Below the pieces are notes generated by a model. The model did no database searches, was not told the origin of the DNA, and was given only the letters and a program-made list of their open reading frames with translations. The translations under genes and the position numbers were made by a program. Of a stretch of 64,000 nt of DNA, positions 26,717 through 35,394 are shown piece by piece. The DNA is taken from contig OY970224.1 in NCBI GenBank assembly GCA_963714035.1, forward strand, positions 2,914,001-2,978,000. The letters run 5' to 3'. Origin of the DNA: DATFVB01 sp963714035. Its GTDB lineage: Bacteria > Acidobacteriota > Thermoanaerobaculia > UBA5066 > DATFVB01. Within the stretch, counting starts at the first letter, position 1, and every line of letters begins with the position of its first letter.

Positions 26717-27378
26717 AAGAGCATTTCGCCGAACAGCTGGAGCACGTCCGCCGCCACCTGATTCTCTTCGGCGCCGAAGTGGAGAAGCAGATCGCCGGCG
26801 CGGTCGAGGCGTTCACGGAGGCTTCGGCCACGAAAGCGACCGTCGTGATCGCCAACGACGAGGCGATCGACCGGACCGAAGTGGAGATCGAGGAGGAGGC
26901 GATCCAGCTGTTCGCGCTCCAGCAGCCCGTCGCCGTCGATCTCCGCCTCCTGATCTCGTGCCTCAAGATCAACAACGACCTCGAGCGGATCGGCGACCAT
27001 GCCGTCAACATCGCGGAGTGCGCGGAACGGATCTCGGCGAAGAAGCCGCTGAAGCCGTTCATCGACATCCCGTCGATGGGCGAGGTCGCGATGGGGATGC
27101 TCAAGGACGCGCTCGACTCGTTCGTCAACCGGGACGTCGATCTCGCGCACGCGGTGATCCGGAAGGACGACGTGCTCGACGACAAGAACAAGTCGATCAT
27201 CCGGGAGCTCCTGACCTACATGGCGGAGTCCCCGTCGCTCATTTCGTACAGTCTCGAGTGCATCTCCGTCTCGAAGAACCTCGAGCGGGTGGGAGATCTC
27301 GCGACGAATATCGCCGAGGACACGATCTACATCGCCCAGGCGAAGCTCGTGAAGCACCACGCCGCCGAGATGTCGTAG
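26713..27378 (+). CDS. phoU: Phosphate signalling regulator PhoU
   Basis: 221 aa from GTG 26713 overlapping the ppx stop. Two PhoU repeats carry the metal-binding-type motifs LLISCLKINNDLERIGDHAV and CISVSKNLERVGDLATNIAED. PhoU links the Pst transporter to PhoR and represses the Pho response in high phosphate. Here it sits with ppx about 11 kb from pstSCAB rather than at the end of the pst operon. Confidence 0.95.
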   Translation: MKEHFAEQLEHVRRHLILFGAEVEKQIAGAVEAFTEASATKATVVIANDEAIDRTEVEIEEEAIQLFALQQPVAVDLRLLISCLKINNDLERIGDHAVNIAECAERISAKKPLKPFIDIPSMGEVAMGMLKDALDSFVNRDVDLAHAVIRKDDVLDDKNKSIIRELLTYMAESPSLISYSLECISVSKNLERVGDLATNIAEDTIYIAQAKLVKHHAAEMS

Positions 27379-27384
27379 AGGGGA

Positions 27385-27576
27385 AGAGGAAATTCCAAGC
27401 GCCAGGCCTCAAATTTCAAACCTCGAAGCCCTGCCTCTCGCCGCACCTTCGCCTGATCGCGTCGTCGACTCCGATTAGGGAGCTCGAAGCTTGCCGACCG
27501 GGCCCCGCGGCGGTTCCGTTTGGAATTTGAGTTTTCGGAAATTATTGGAATGTGGTGCTTGAGATTTGGAACTTCG
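27385..27576. repeat. Inverted arrays of AATTCCA-type units
   Basis: After phoU: AAATTCCAAG and CCTCAAATTTCAAACC (about 27388-27420), then the complement TTTGGAATTTGAG, ATTGGAATG and GAGATTTGGAAC (27518-27572). Much AT-richer than its surroundings. A similar pair of arrays lies at 57768-57975. No gene is supported between 27379 and 27582. Confidence 0.55.
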
Positions 27577-27582
27577 CCGCGC

Positions 27583-28416
27583 CTATTCGCGCGCGGCTGG
27601 TATCGGATGAAAGACTTTTCGCCGCCGTTCGAACGTGACGAACTCTTTCGCGCCGGCCGCCCGCGCGTGCGGCACCGTGCGGTCGTACCCCCATGCGACC
27701 TCCGCCGGCGCGTGCGCGTCGGAGGAGAACGTGACGGGAACGCCGGCCGAGACCAGGCGCCGAAGCAGGCGCTCTTCCGGATAGATCTCGGCGACGGGTT
27801 TTCGCAGCCCCGCCGAAGAGACTTCGACGGCGCATCCGGCCTCCGCGGCCGCGGCGACCGCGCGCTCCTCCGCTTCCGCGACCGGCGCGGCGGGGCGGTG
27901 CCCGAACTTCTTCGGCAGGTCGAAATGGGTCAGCACGTCGAAGAGGCCGGTCGCGGCGGCTTTCGAGAGGAGCCGGTAGTACTCACGGTAGAGGGGCTCC
28001 GTCCCCTCCGTCTCGAACCGGCGAGCCGCCCCGGGCGCGTCGATCCACCCGCCGGCGACCCAGTGGACCGAGCCGAGCACGAGGTCCCAGTCGGCGCGGC
28101 CGAGCCATTCCGCGAGCGATTCCTCGTGTCCTTCCGCGTAGTCGGCCTCGAGGCCCAGCCGGACGGCGATCCTTCCCTCGAACTCCCGGGCGAGCGCGCG
28201 AACCTCCGCCACGTATTCGTCGAACTGGTCTTCCCGCATCGCGAGCTTCGGGTCGCGCTTTCCGTCGGGAAGGAAGTAGAGAGGGATGTGATCGGTGAAG
28301 CCGATCTCGGCGAGCCCCGCGGCGATCGCCGCGGTGACGTAAGCGCGGGACTCTCCTCCCGCGTGTCCGCAGCGGAAAGTGTGGACGTGGTAGTCGGGAA
28401 GGCCCGCGAGCGCCAC
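27583..28416 (-). CDS. PHP-domain phosphatase, histidinol-phosphatase (HisJ/HisK) type
   Basis: 277 aa from GTG 28416. The PHP metal motif DYHVHTFRCGHA at the N-terminus, FTDHIPL, GLEADYAEGHE, GSVHWV, LTHFDLPKKFG and FSSDAHAPAEVAWGY match the HisJ-type histidinol phosphatase family throughout. It is divergent from the GH1 gene with a 20-bp gap. In other bacteria this enzyme performs the penultimate histidine-biosynthesis step; no his genes lie here, so a different phosphomonoester substrate is possible. Confidence 0.82.
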   Translation of the reverse strand: MALAGLPDYHVHTFRCGHAGGESRAYVTAAIAAGLAEIGFTDHIPLYFLPDGKRDPKLAMREDQFDEYVAEVRALAREFEGRIAVRLGLEADYAEGHEESLAEWLGRADWDLVLGSVHWVAGGWIDAPGAARRFETEGTEPLYREYYRLLSKAAATGLFDVLTHFDLPKKFGHRPAAPVAEAEERAVAAAAEAGCAVEVSSAGLRKPVAEIYPEERLLRRLVSAGVPVTFSSDAHAPAEVAWGYDRTVPHARAAGAKEFVTFERRRKVFHPIPAARE

Positions 28417-28436
28417 GAGCGGATGATACGGGACGG

Positions 28437-29762
28437 GTGGCCCTCCCCATCGCCCGATCGTCGGCGAGCATCGTGACGTCGGCGGGCGGTGAGGCGCCCT
28501 TCCTGTGGGGTGTGTCGACGTCCGCCTACCAGATCGAGGGAGGGCCCGGGAGCGACTGGGCGCAGTGGGAGGAGGCCGGACGACTGAATGCCCGGCATGA
28601 ACGGTGCGGCGCGGCGACCGGACACGGCCGCTCCTGGAGGAGCGACTTCGCCCTCCTGCCGACGATCGGGGCGAACGCGTACCGCTTCTCGCTCGAGTGG
28701 TCCCGCATCGAGCCCGCGAAGGGGCGCATCGACGGCGCCGCGCTCGAAGACGCCCGCCGCCGCGTCGAGGCGCTCCGCGGGATCGGCGTCGAGCCGATGA
28801 TGACGCTCTTCCACTACACGCATCCGGCGTGGTTCTGGGAGTACGGCTGGGACTCCGCCGAAGGAAGGGCGGCATTCGTCCGATTCGCCGCGCGAGCGGC
28901 CGACGCGCTCGGCGATCTCGTCGACTGGCACAGCGTCGTGAACGAGCCGATGGTCTTCCTGCTCGGCGGCTATCTCGAAGGCGTCATTCCTCCGGGCCGG
29001 CGCGATTTCGCCGAAGGGACGCGATCCCTCGAAGGGATGCTCCACGCGTTCGTCGAGGCCGCCGACGTCCTCAGGGCGGCGAACCCGCGAGCCCGTTTCG
29101 GGATCGCGCACAACATGCTCGATTTCGCGCCGGAACGCGCCTCTTCCTGGCTCGACCGGCATCTGACCTCCGTCGCGGATCGTTTCTACAACCGCGCGCT
29201 CCTGGAGGCGATGGCGACCGGCGACGTCGACCTGCGCCTTCCCCTGATCGGAAAGGCGCGGTTCCGCATCTCCGATCTTCCGCGCTCGATCGACTTCGTC
29301 GGCGTCAACTACTACAGCCGCGCCCACCTGCGGTTTCCCGGGAGGGTTCGGCTCGCCGGAGACGTTTCCTATCGCGACCGGCACGGCCGCGGCCTCACCG
29401 ACCTCGGCTGGGAAATCCACCCGTCGGGCCTCGCCGCCGCGCTCGCCGTGGCGAGCCGGGCGGGGCATCCGGTGATCGTGACCGAGAACGGGATCGCCAC
29501 CGGCAACGACCGGGTTCGCGGAGACTTCCTCCGCGAGCACGCGCTCATCGTCCGGCACGCGCGCGAATCCGGTCTCGACGTGCGCGGATACTTCCACTGG
29601 TCGCTCCTCGACAACTTCGAATGGCTCGAGGGATTCGCGCCGAGGTTCGGGCTCTTCGAGGTCGATTACTCCACTCTCGCCCGAAGGCGGCGCCCCTCGG
29701 CGGACCTCTTCGCCGAGCTCGGCCGGGGGTTCCGCCTTCACCCCGATTTCACACCGCGCTAA
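28437..29762 (+). CDS. Glycoside hydrolase family 1 beta-glycosidase
   Basis: 441 aa. The family start FLWGVSTSAYQIEGG, the acid/base glutamate in VVNEPMVF (about 170), NYYSR, the nucleophile in VTENGIAT (about 349) and HWSLLDNFEWLEGFAPRFGL are all present, so it should be active. No signal peptide is evident, hence probably cytoplasmic. The GTG at 28437 is only 20 bp from the divergent HisJ-like start, so the two share a promoter region. Substrate (beta-glucoside, galactoside or other) is not determinable. Confidence 0.93.
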   Translation: MALPIARSSASIVTSAGGEAPFLWGVSTSAYQIEGGPGSDWAQWEEAGRLNARHERCGAATGHGRSWRSDFALLPTIGANAYRFSLEWSRIEPAKGRIDGAALEDARRRVEALRGIGVEPMMTLFHYTHPAWFWEYGWDSAEGRAAFVRFAARAADALGDLVDWHSVVNEPMVFLLGGYLEGVIPPGRRDFAEGTRSLEGMLHAFVEAADVLRAANPRARFGIAHNMLDFAPERASSWLDRHLTSVADRFYNRALLEAMATGDVDLRLPLIGKARFRISDLPRSIDFVGVNYYSRAHLRFPGRVRLAGDVSYRDRHGRGLTDLGWEIHPSGLAAALAVASRAGHPVIVTENGIATGNDRVRGDFLREHALIVRHARESGLDVRGYFHWSLLDNFEWLEGFAPRFGLFEVDYSTLARRRRPSADLFAELGRGFRLHPDFTPR

Positions 29763-29818
29763 CGCGGCTTTTTCGTGTATTTCCGGCCGATTTCGCGCGG
29801 GCGCGCGATCCTCTTCGC

Positions 29819-30580
29819 ATGGAAGACTCAAGCGCAAACGGATTCCCCTCGCGGCTCCTCTGCGACTTCCACGTGCACACCACCTGGTCGGACGGGCGCC
29901 TGCCGATGCCGAAGGTCATCGACCTCTTCGGCGAGTCCGGCCACGACGTGATCGCGATCACCGATCACATCACCGACACGCGCGGCCTGCTCGGCCGCGC
30001 CGCGCGGGTCCTCGGCCGCACCGTCACGCCGGGCTCCGCGCCGGAGTACTTCGCCGAGATCGCCCGCGAGGCGGAACGGGCCTGGCGGCAGTACCGCATG
30101 GTCGTGATCCCGGGCGCCGAGATCACGCACAATGCCGCGATCCGGGACCGGTCGTGCCACATTCTCGCGCTCGGGATCACCGAGTACCTCTCCGCCGATC
30201 GAAGCCCCCTCCAGATCCTTCGGGAGATCCGGCGCCGCGGTGCGGTGTCGGTCGCGTGCCACCCCCACGAGACCCGCGAATGGTTCGCGAGCACGTTCTA
30301 CCTCTGGAACCGCCGCCGGCGGCTCTCCAAGTACATCGACCGGTGGGAGGTCGCCTGTCGCTGGGAGCTCTTTCCGGCCGTCTCGCGGGAAAAGCTCCCC
30401 GCGGTCGCCAACGGCGATTTCCACCGCGAAGAGCACCTGCACGCGTGGAAGACGATCGTCGAGGCGCCGCGGCGCGCGGATGCGGTGCTGGCGACGTTGA
30501 AGAGCCGCGTGCCGCTCGCGTTCACGCCGCTCCTTCCGGAGCGGGCGCCGTCCTTTTCCGGCGAGCCGGTGTTCGCATGA
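29819..30580 (+). CDS. PHP-domain metal-dependent phosphoesterase
   Basis: 253 aa: LCDFHVHTTWSDGRLPMPKV (about 13), VIAITDHITDTRGL, VVIPGAEITHNA, HILALGITEY, ACHPHETREW and ANGDFHREEHLHAWKT supply the PHP metal ligands. It resembles the stand-alone PHP proteins acting on small phosphoesters, and is different from the HisJ-like gene 1.4 kb upstream. It overlaps the glycosyltransferase start by 4 nt, so they are coupled. Confidence 0.82.
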   Translation: MEDSSANGFPSRLLCDFHVHTTWSDGRLPMPKVIDLFGESGHDVIAITDHITDTRGLLGRAARVLGRTVTPGSAPEYFAEIAREAERAWRQYRMVVIPGAEITHNAAIRDRSCHILALGITEYLSADRSPLQILREIRRRGAVSVACHPHETREWFASTFYLWNRRRRLSKYIDRWEVACRWELFPAVSREKLPAVANGDFHREEHLHAWKTIVEAPRRADAVLATLKSRVPLAFTPLLPERAPSFSGEPVFA

Positions 30581-31674
30581 CCGCGATCCTCATCCTCGCG
30601 CTGCTCTCGCTCGCCGCCGCGGCTCTCCTCGCCGGATGCTCGTTCCGGCTTCTCGGCGAAGCGCCGCCGGCGGGGATCGCCGGGCGCCCTCCCGTTTCGA
30701 TCCTGAAGCCGCTGAAAGGGGCGGAGCCCGGGCTCGCGGAGAACCTCGAGAGCTTCTACGAGCTCGACTATCCCGAGTACGAGATCGTTTTCTCGTTCGC
30801 GTCCCGGACCGATCCCGCCGCCGACGTCGCCAGGCGCATCGCCGACGCCCATCCGAACGTCCCGACCGTTTTCGTCTTCGACTCGCGCGAGCCCGGCGCC
30901 AACCCGAAGGTCTCCCGGCTGATCCACGCGCTCACCCGCGCGCGCTACTCGGTCGTCCTGATTTCCGACGGAGACGTGCGCGTGCGGCCGTCGTTCCTGC
31001 GCGAGACCGCGGCGGAGCTCGCCGACCCGGCCGTGGGCCTCGTCTCGAATCCTTTCCGGGGAATCGCCGCCGGGTCCCTCGGGTCGGCCGTCGAGGCCCT
31101 GCACTTCAACGGCTTCGTGTTCGGCGGCACGGCGGCGGTGTCCCGCGTCGCGGGCCGTCCCTGCGTCGTCGGCAAGTCGATCCTCGTCCGAAGGGCGGTG
31201 CTCGAATGGATCGGCGGCCTCGACGCGGTGAAGGATTTCCTCGCCGAGGACTACCTTCTCGGTTCGATCGTCGACCGGGCGGGCTTCCGGGTGGCGCTCT
31301 CCCGCCACGTCATCGACGTCGCGTCGTCGGGGAAGAGCCTTCGCCAGTTCTGGGACCGTCAGGTGCGCTGGGCGCGGATGCGGCGCAGGCTCGGCGGCCT
31401 CGCCTACGCGCTGGAAGCGCTCGCTTCGCCGGTTCCCTGGGCTCTGCTCCTTCTCGGGACCCGCGATGCGGCGGCCGCCGCGGCGCTCGTCGCCGGAAAG
31501 GTCCTGCTCGACGCGATCGTCCTGCGTCGAATGCGCGCGTCCTTCTCCGTCGGAGGCGTTCTCCTGAAGGACCTCATCTTCTTCGGCGTGTTCTGGGCGG
31601 GCCTGGCGTCGAACCGGACAAGGTGGCGGGGGATGAACGTGACGATCGGCGCTCGAACCCTCCTTCAGGTTTGA
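30577..31674 (+). CDS. Family 21 glycosyltransferase, HpnI/ceramide glucosyltransferase-like
   Basis: 365 aa. A hydrophobic N-terminal helix is followed by a GT-A domain: PPVSILKPLKGAEPGL, LISDGDVRV (DxD-like), AEDYLLG (acceptor Asp) and the RQVRWARMRR block, with 2-3 membrane helices at the C-terminus. This pattern is that of HpnI and bacterial ceramide glucosyltransferases, which transfer a sugar to a membrane lipid. It is coupled to the PHP gene. The lipid acceptor is unknown; no hopanoid genes are seen here. Confidence 0.85.
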   Translation: MTAILILALLSLAAAALLAGCSFRLLGEAPPAGIAGRPPVSILKPLKGAEPGLAENLESFYELDYPEYEIVFSFASRTDPAADVARRIADAHPNVPTVFVFDSREPGANPKVSRLIHALTRARYSVVLISDGDVRVRPSFLRETAAELADPAVGLVSNPFRGIAAGSLGSAVEALHFNGFVFGGTAAVSRVAGRPCVVGKSILVRRAVLEWIGGLDAVKDFLAEDYLLGSIVDRAGFRVALSRHVIDVASSGKSLRQFWDRQVRWARMRRRLGGLAYALEALASPVPWALLLLGTRDAAAAAALVAGKVLLDAIVLRRMRASFSVGGVLLKDLIFFGVFWAGLASNRTRWRGMNVTIGARTLLQV

Positions 31675-32128
31675 TGTTGCTGGCGCGGCGATGCATCGAG
31701 CCGGCCGGGCGCGTGCACGTCGGCCTCGCGCGCGCCGCTTTGCGGCTGGAACGCTGCGGCCTCCCAGATCGCGGACCTCCTCGCCTCGGTGACTTCGGCG
31801 AGACTATCCGCGATCTGACCTTCGCGGCTCGCCTTCTCGGCTCGACCGCTGCGGCGCCCCACCGAAAACGTTCCGAGATCGGCCCAATCGTCGGCCTCGC
31901 GCGCGCCGCTTTGCGGCTGGAACGCTGCGGCCTCCCAGATCGCGGACCTCCGGAGCGAGTGTCATCCCGAGGAGCGGAAGCGACGAGGGATCTCGGTCGA
32001 CCGCGATGCACCGCCTGCGGGATCATGAGAGCGCCCACGGCCAACCCGGCTCATAATCGTGTATTGTTTGCCGTGGCATCTGGAGCTTGAGATTTGGAAT
32101 TTCCGGCCCCGCCCTGTACTTTTCCGGC
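31675..32128. repeat. Repeat-filled intergenic region: 62-bp exact direct repeats and dispersed motifs
   Basis: Contains GATGCATCGAGCCGG at 31690-31704, an exact 62-bp direct repeat at 31719-31780 and 31890-31951 (171 bp apart), a hairpin repeat at 31960-31996 beginning GTCATCCCGAGG, and at 32086-32101 a TTGAGATTTGGAATTT unit like those at 27.5 and 57.9 kb. No coding sequence is supported. Confidence 0.7.
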
Positions 32129-32824
32129 ATGCCCGAAGCTCATGGACGCGACCGGGTGGCTCCGGTCGCCGGAGGCCGCTGGGCGATCTCGTCTTCCTGC
32201 CCGAAGGGATGGCGTGCGCGAGCGGCCGGGACCCGCCTCACCCCGGAACATCCCGGCACCGCCGTCGACTGGGACGGATCGCTGTACGAGGTCGTCGCGA
32301 TGCAACCCGAAACCGCGGGCATCCGGTACACGCTCGCGCCGTGGGAAGACCGGCACACGATCCGCGTCCACGAAAACTACGACGACGCGGCCGAAGAGCG
32401 CCGATCGCGGGAGAGGAGCGACGATCGGCGGCGGAGGAGGATTCGGCTTCGGCTCCTGCTGCTCTCGCCCCTCGCCGGGCATCTGCCCGCCGAGGTTCAG
32501 GAGCGCTGGGAACGGGAGGACGACGCGCCGGCCGCTCTTCTGACGCTGATTTCGGCGCTGCCCCTCTTCGTGTTCGGAGGTCTGTGCGCCCTTTCCCTCA
32601 CGATCCGCGGATTCACCGGGGTCGTTCTCCTGCCGTTTTCCGAAGGAGTCCAGTTTTTCGGCGTCTATCTCTTCGTCGAGTCCGGATTCCGGCTGTCGGT
32701 CGCCTGGTCGCAGGAGCTTCCGGCGGGATCGCTCGCCGGGCACGTGGCCTGGGAAATCGCCCGGCGGGCTCTGCCGCACCTCGCGAGGGATTCGGAATCC
32801 TCCGAGCCCCGCCCTCCCGCCTGA
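32129..32824 (+). CDS. Hypothetical membrane protein
   Basis: 231 aa from ATG 32129. Residues 1-95 look soluble (PGTAVDWDGSLYEVVAMQP and RHTIRVHENYDDAAEERRSR), then a basic stretch, and two hydrophobic segments at about 137-180 (LISALPLFVFGGLCALSLTI, then GVVLLPFSEGVQFFGVYLFV). Codon use matches neighbours and a longer upstream start would lie in repeat sequence. I do not recognise the family. Confidence 0.6.
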   Translation: MPEAHGRDRVAPVAGGRWAISSSCPKGWRARAAGTRLTPEHPGTAVDWDGSLYEVVAMQPETAGIRYTLAPWEDRHTIRVHENYDDAAEERRSRERSDDRRRRRIRLRLLLLSPLAGHLPAEVQERWEREDDAPAALLTLISALPLFVFGGLCALSLTIRGFTGVVLLPFSEGVQFFGVYLFVESGFRLSVAWSQELPAGSLAGHVAWEIARRALPHLARDSESSEPRPPA

Positions 32825-32920
32825 CTGCTCCCGCGACTTTTACCCGATCCGCACGCCGATTTCGCGTCGCTCTGTTCTCGTCGATCCGTCGGCCCTTCCC
32901 GGCCGGGACGGAGGACTCGG

Positions 32921-33163
32921 ATGAGGATCCTGATGGGCTCTCTCGGAAAGCTCGGATTCCTGGTCAAGAACGTGACGCGCGACGGCGCGACGCGGGAATG
33001 GACGATTTTCCCGAACGAGGACGCGCTCTCCGGCCTCCTTTCGGCGGCGGAGCTGCCGGAGATCGAGATTCGCGGCGCGCTCCGGAGGATCCGGCAGGAG
33101 GGCCGGGCGATCGTCTCCCTCGACGACCGGCACGCGGCGACGCTGCTGCTGGCCGGCCGCTGA
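32921..33163 (+). CDS. Hypothetical small protein (80 aa)
   Basis: ATG at 32921 has GGAGG seven bases upstream. The protein (GFLVKNVTRDGATREWTIFP near the start, ALRRIRQEGRAIVSLDD near the end) is soluble, mixed alpha/beta by eye, and unlike any family I know. It is followed by the convergent SMR gene. Confidence 0.5.
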   Translation: MRILMGSLGKLGFLVKNVTRDGATREWTIFPNEDALSGLLSAAELPEIEIRGALRRIRQEGRAIVSLDDRHAATLLLAGR

Positions 33164-33192
33164 AAAGGGGATCGTTGGGGAGGGCCGGCCCG

Positions 33193-33537
33193 TCACCGGG
33201 CCGCGATCGAGGGCGCGCCGCCCGGCGCGAACAGCTTCAATCCCGACGCGCCCGCGACGATGAGGCCGATCCAGAGCACGCGGGTCCCCGGAGCTTCCCG
33301 GAAGACGACGACGTCGACGAGGAGGGAGCCCGCCACCGAGAGGCCGGTCCAGACCGCATAGGCGGTGCTCATGGATATTCCGCGGAGGGACTGCGAGAGG
33401 AGGAGCGTCGACGAGAAGCCGAACGCGGCGTTGGCGGCGAGCGGTCCGAGCTGCGTCATTCCGCGCGTGGCGCGCAGCGTGACGAGCCAGCCGAGCTGGA
33501 GGAGGCTCGAGACGACGAGGAAGATCCAGCTCCACAT
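33193..33537 (-). CDS. SMR-family small membrane transporter lacking the essential glutamate
   Basis: 114 aa, four hydrophobic helices. SWIFLVVSSLLQLGWLVTLR aligns with helix 1 of SugE/Gdx-type SMR proteins, and TAYAVWTGLSVAGSLLVDVV with helix 3, including the GxG-like packing region. The membrane glutamate that carries protons and substrate in this family is replaced by Gln at position 14. The gene has no SMR partner beside it, so heterodimer rescue is not obvious. It may be a non-transporting or differently coupled variant. Confidence 0.85.
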   Translation of the reverse strand: MWSWIFLVVSSLLQLGWLVTLRATRGMTQLGPLAANAAFGFSSTLLLSQSLRGISMSTAYAVWTGLSVAGSLLVDVVVFREAPGTRVLWIGLIVAGASGLKLFAPGGAPSIAAR

Positions 33538-33600
33538 CGGTTTGCATGGTGGCGCCTCCCGCTTCGGTCGGTCTGAAAAGCGGGTAAATTCCCAGTGAAC

Positions 33601-34764
33601 TCACTCCTCGCGCTTGATCACGAGCACGGTCGCGTCGTCGGCGAGGCTCATCTCGCGGGAATGATCGATCAGCGCCTCGAAGAGCGCGCTGACGATCCAG
33701 GCGGCGGGTTTTCCGACGAGCGCGCGCACGATCGAGGCGACGCCCAAGGCGCCGAACTCCTCTCCCGCGGGGGAGCGCGCCTCGAGGATGCCGTCCGTCA
33801 CGAGCACGAGCGCGGCGCCCCGTTCGATCTCTCCGTACTGCACGCGGTGCCGAACGTGGGGAGACACCCCGAGGACGAGCCCCGTCTCGGGAAAGACCCG
33901 CGACCGGTGCGACGAGACGACGATCGGGTGCGGGTGACCGGCGTTGACGAACTGGAACCGTCCGTCCTGCTCGAGCTCACCGTACACGAGCGAGACGAAC
34001 CGGGAGGACATCGTCTCGCGGCACAGGATGCCGTTGAGCTTCTCGACGGTCGCGTCGATCTTCATGTTCCGCGCGGCGCCCATGCGGAGCCCGACGACGA
34101 CGTCGCGGGCCTCGAGCGCCGCGGGGAGACCGTGGCCGGAGGCATCCGCGATCGAGAAGGCGAGCGCGTCGGAAGCGAGCGGAAGCACGTCGAAGACGTC
34201 GCCGCCGACGGAGTCCGCCGGAACCGAGCGGGCCGCGAGGTCGAATCCGGGGAAGGCGGGAAGCGGATCCGGGAGGAGGCTCCGCTGGATCGCGGCGGCC
34301 TGCTCGAGGATTCCGGTGAGGCTCGATTCCACGAGCCGCTGGCAGAGGACGAGCCGAAAGGCTTCGACGAGGACGAGCGCCTCCCTCGGAATCGGGGAAG
34401 CGAATCTCCAGGCGATCGCCCATTCGCGATGGACTCCCGCCCTCCAGACGGCGCGGACCGGAGAGACGGGCGGTTCGTAGGCGGCGGCCTCGCTCGCGAC
34501 CGATTCGAGATCGGCGTCGCTCAGCCACTCCGGGAATTCGGGCCCTCCGGCGACCCGGCGATATTCGACATGGTCGCGGCGGTAGGCGGCGCCGGCCGCC
34601 TCGATTCCGGCTTCGCCGAGGCAGCCGGCGATGCGATCGAGCGCCGCGGAGATTCCGGGGACCGGGTTCCGGAGATCGACCTCCGAAAGAGCCGCCTCGG
34701 CAGTGCGGAAAGCGTGTTTCGGGGACTCCGGTTCGAGGACGACGGGGGAGAGTGTGGCTTCCAT
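33601..34764 (-). CDS. PP2C-type SpoIIE/RsbU-family phosphatase
   Basis: 387 aa. The C-terminal ~230 residues form a SpoIIE phosphatase: QRSLLPDPLPAFPGFDLAAR, SVGGDVFDVLPL (metal Asp), IADASGHGLPAALEARD, FVNAGHPHPIVV and LVTDGILEARSPAGEEFG. The N-terminal ~150 residues could be a degenerate GAF-like sensor but carry no motif I can name. Such enzymes dephosphorylate anti-anti-sigma (STAS) proteins. No partner kinase or STAS gene lies nearby; a cNMP-binding gene lies just upstream in the same direction. Confidence 0.88.
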   Translation of the reverse strand: MEATLSPVVLEPESPKHAFRTAEAALSEVDLRNPVPGISAALDRIAGCLGEAGIEAAGAAYRRDHVEYRRVAGGPEFPEWLSDADLESVASEAAAYEPPVSPVRAVWRAGVHREWAIAWRFASPIPREALVLVEAFRLVLCQRLVESSLTGILEQAAAIQRSLLPDPLPAFPGFDLAARSVPADSVGGDVFDVLPLASDALAFSIADASGHGLPAALEARDVVVGLRMGAARNMKIDATVEKLNGILCRETMSSRFVSLVYGELEQDGRFQFVNAGHPHPIVVSSHRSRVFPETGLVLGVSPHVRHRVQYGEIERGAALVLVTDGILEARSPAGEEFGALGVASIVRALVGKPAAWIVSALFEALIDHSREMSLADDATVLVIKREE

Positions 34765-34835
34765 GAATCACCTCGCCGCGGAATCGTGCGGCCCCGAGGC
34801 GCAGACCGGATGAATGCGGCGTAAGAAAGAGCCGA

Positions 34836-35192
34836 TCAGAGGCGGCGGTCGGCGCTGCGCAGGCGGTCGGCGAGCGTGCGCATGACCTGGAGCGCGAACT
34901 GCGGCGTCTGCTGAATCAGGAACGTGAAACGCCGCTCGTCGACGGGCACGACCGTGCATGCGCCTCGGGCGCGGGCCGCCGCGCTCCGCGGCCGGGAGTC
35001 GATCAGCGCCATCTCCCCGAAGATTTCCCCTTCTCCGAGGGTCGCGATGACCGCGTCGTGCACGACGATCTCGACCTGTCCGTTCCGGACGACGAACATC
35101 TCGTGCCCCTCGTCTCCCTCGCGGAAGATCGACTGGCCGTCGCTGAAGTCCCGGGTGTCGGTCGCGTTGCGGAAGAGGCCGATCGTCATCAT
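34836..35192 (-). CDS. Cyclic nucleotide-binding (CNMP) domain protein
   Basis: 118 aa, essentially one CNMP beta-barrel: GQSIFREGDEGHEMFVVRNG, GEGEIFGEMALIDSRPRSAA and VVPVDERRFTFLIQQTPQFA. There is no DNA-binding domain, so it is a stand-alone ligand-binding module. A candidate Pho box (35215-35243) lies in its promoter region on the minus strand. It is followed by the SpoIIE phosphatase gene 71 bp away and may act with it. Confidence 0.85.
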   Translation of the reverse strand: MMTIGLFRNATDTRDFSDGQSIFREGDEGHEMFVVRNGQVEIVVHDAVIATLGEGEIFGEMALIDSRPRSAAARARGACTVVPVDERRFTFLIQQTPQFALQVMRTLADRLRSADRRL

Positions 35193-35214
35193 GACGGCGA
35201 ATTTGAGCGGGCGG

Positions 35215-35243
35215 CCGTTAAGAGGGCGTGAAGGCGCGGTAAA
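35215..35243 (-). promoter_or_regulatory. Candidate Pho box facing the cNMP-binding gene
   Basis: On the minus strand TTTACCG, TTCACGC and TTAACGG with 4-bp spacers (11-bp period), ending 22 bp before the start of the cNMP-binding gene. A weaker pair TTCACCG and TTCATTC, again 11 bp apart, faces the phosphoesterase gene on the plus strand at 35274-35291. Confidence 0.5.
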
Positions 35244-35394
35244 GACGCCGGAAAACCCTCCCGGGCGGACCGTTTCACCGCGGCTTCATTCCGAAGGCGC
35301 GAAATCGTTACGCGGCCCTCATTCCGTCCTCGAAACGGCTTCGTAGCGTCGCGCCACCGATAAGGAAATGTCCGTGTTTGAAAGGAGACTTGAG

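Noticed and set aside
31719..31951. Possible CRISPR array
   Set aside because: Only two 62-bp copies with one spacer of 109 bp and no cas genes; not CRISPR-like.
33186..33203. Hairpin CGGCCCG/CGGGCCG between the small unknown gene and the SMR gene as a terminator
   Set aside because: The right half overlaps the SMR coding end and no T run follows on either strand.
35368..35394. Upstream ATG for the phosphoesterase gene
   Set aside because: The GTG at 35395 has an AAAGGAG site at proper distance and gives a cleaner signal peptide.
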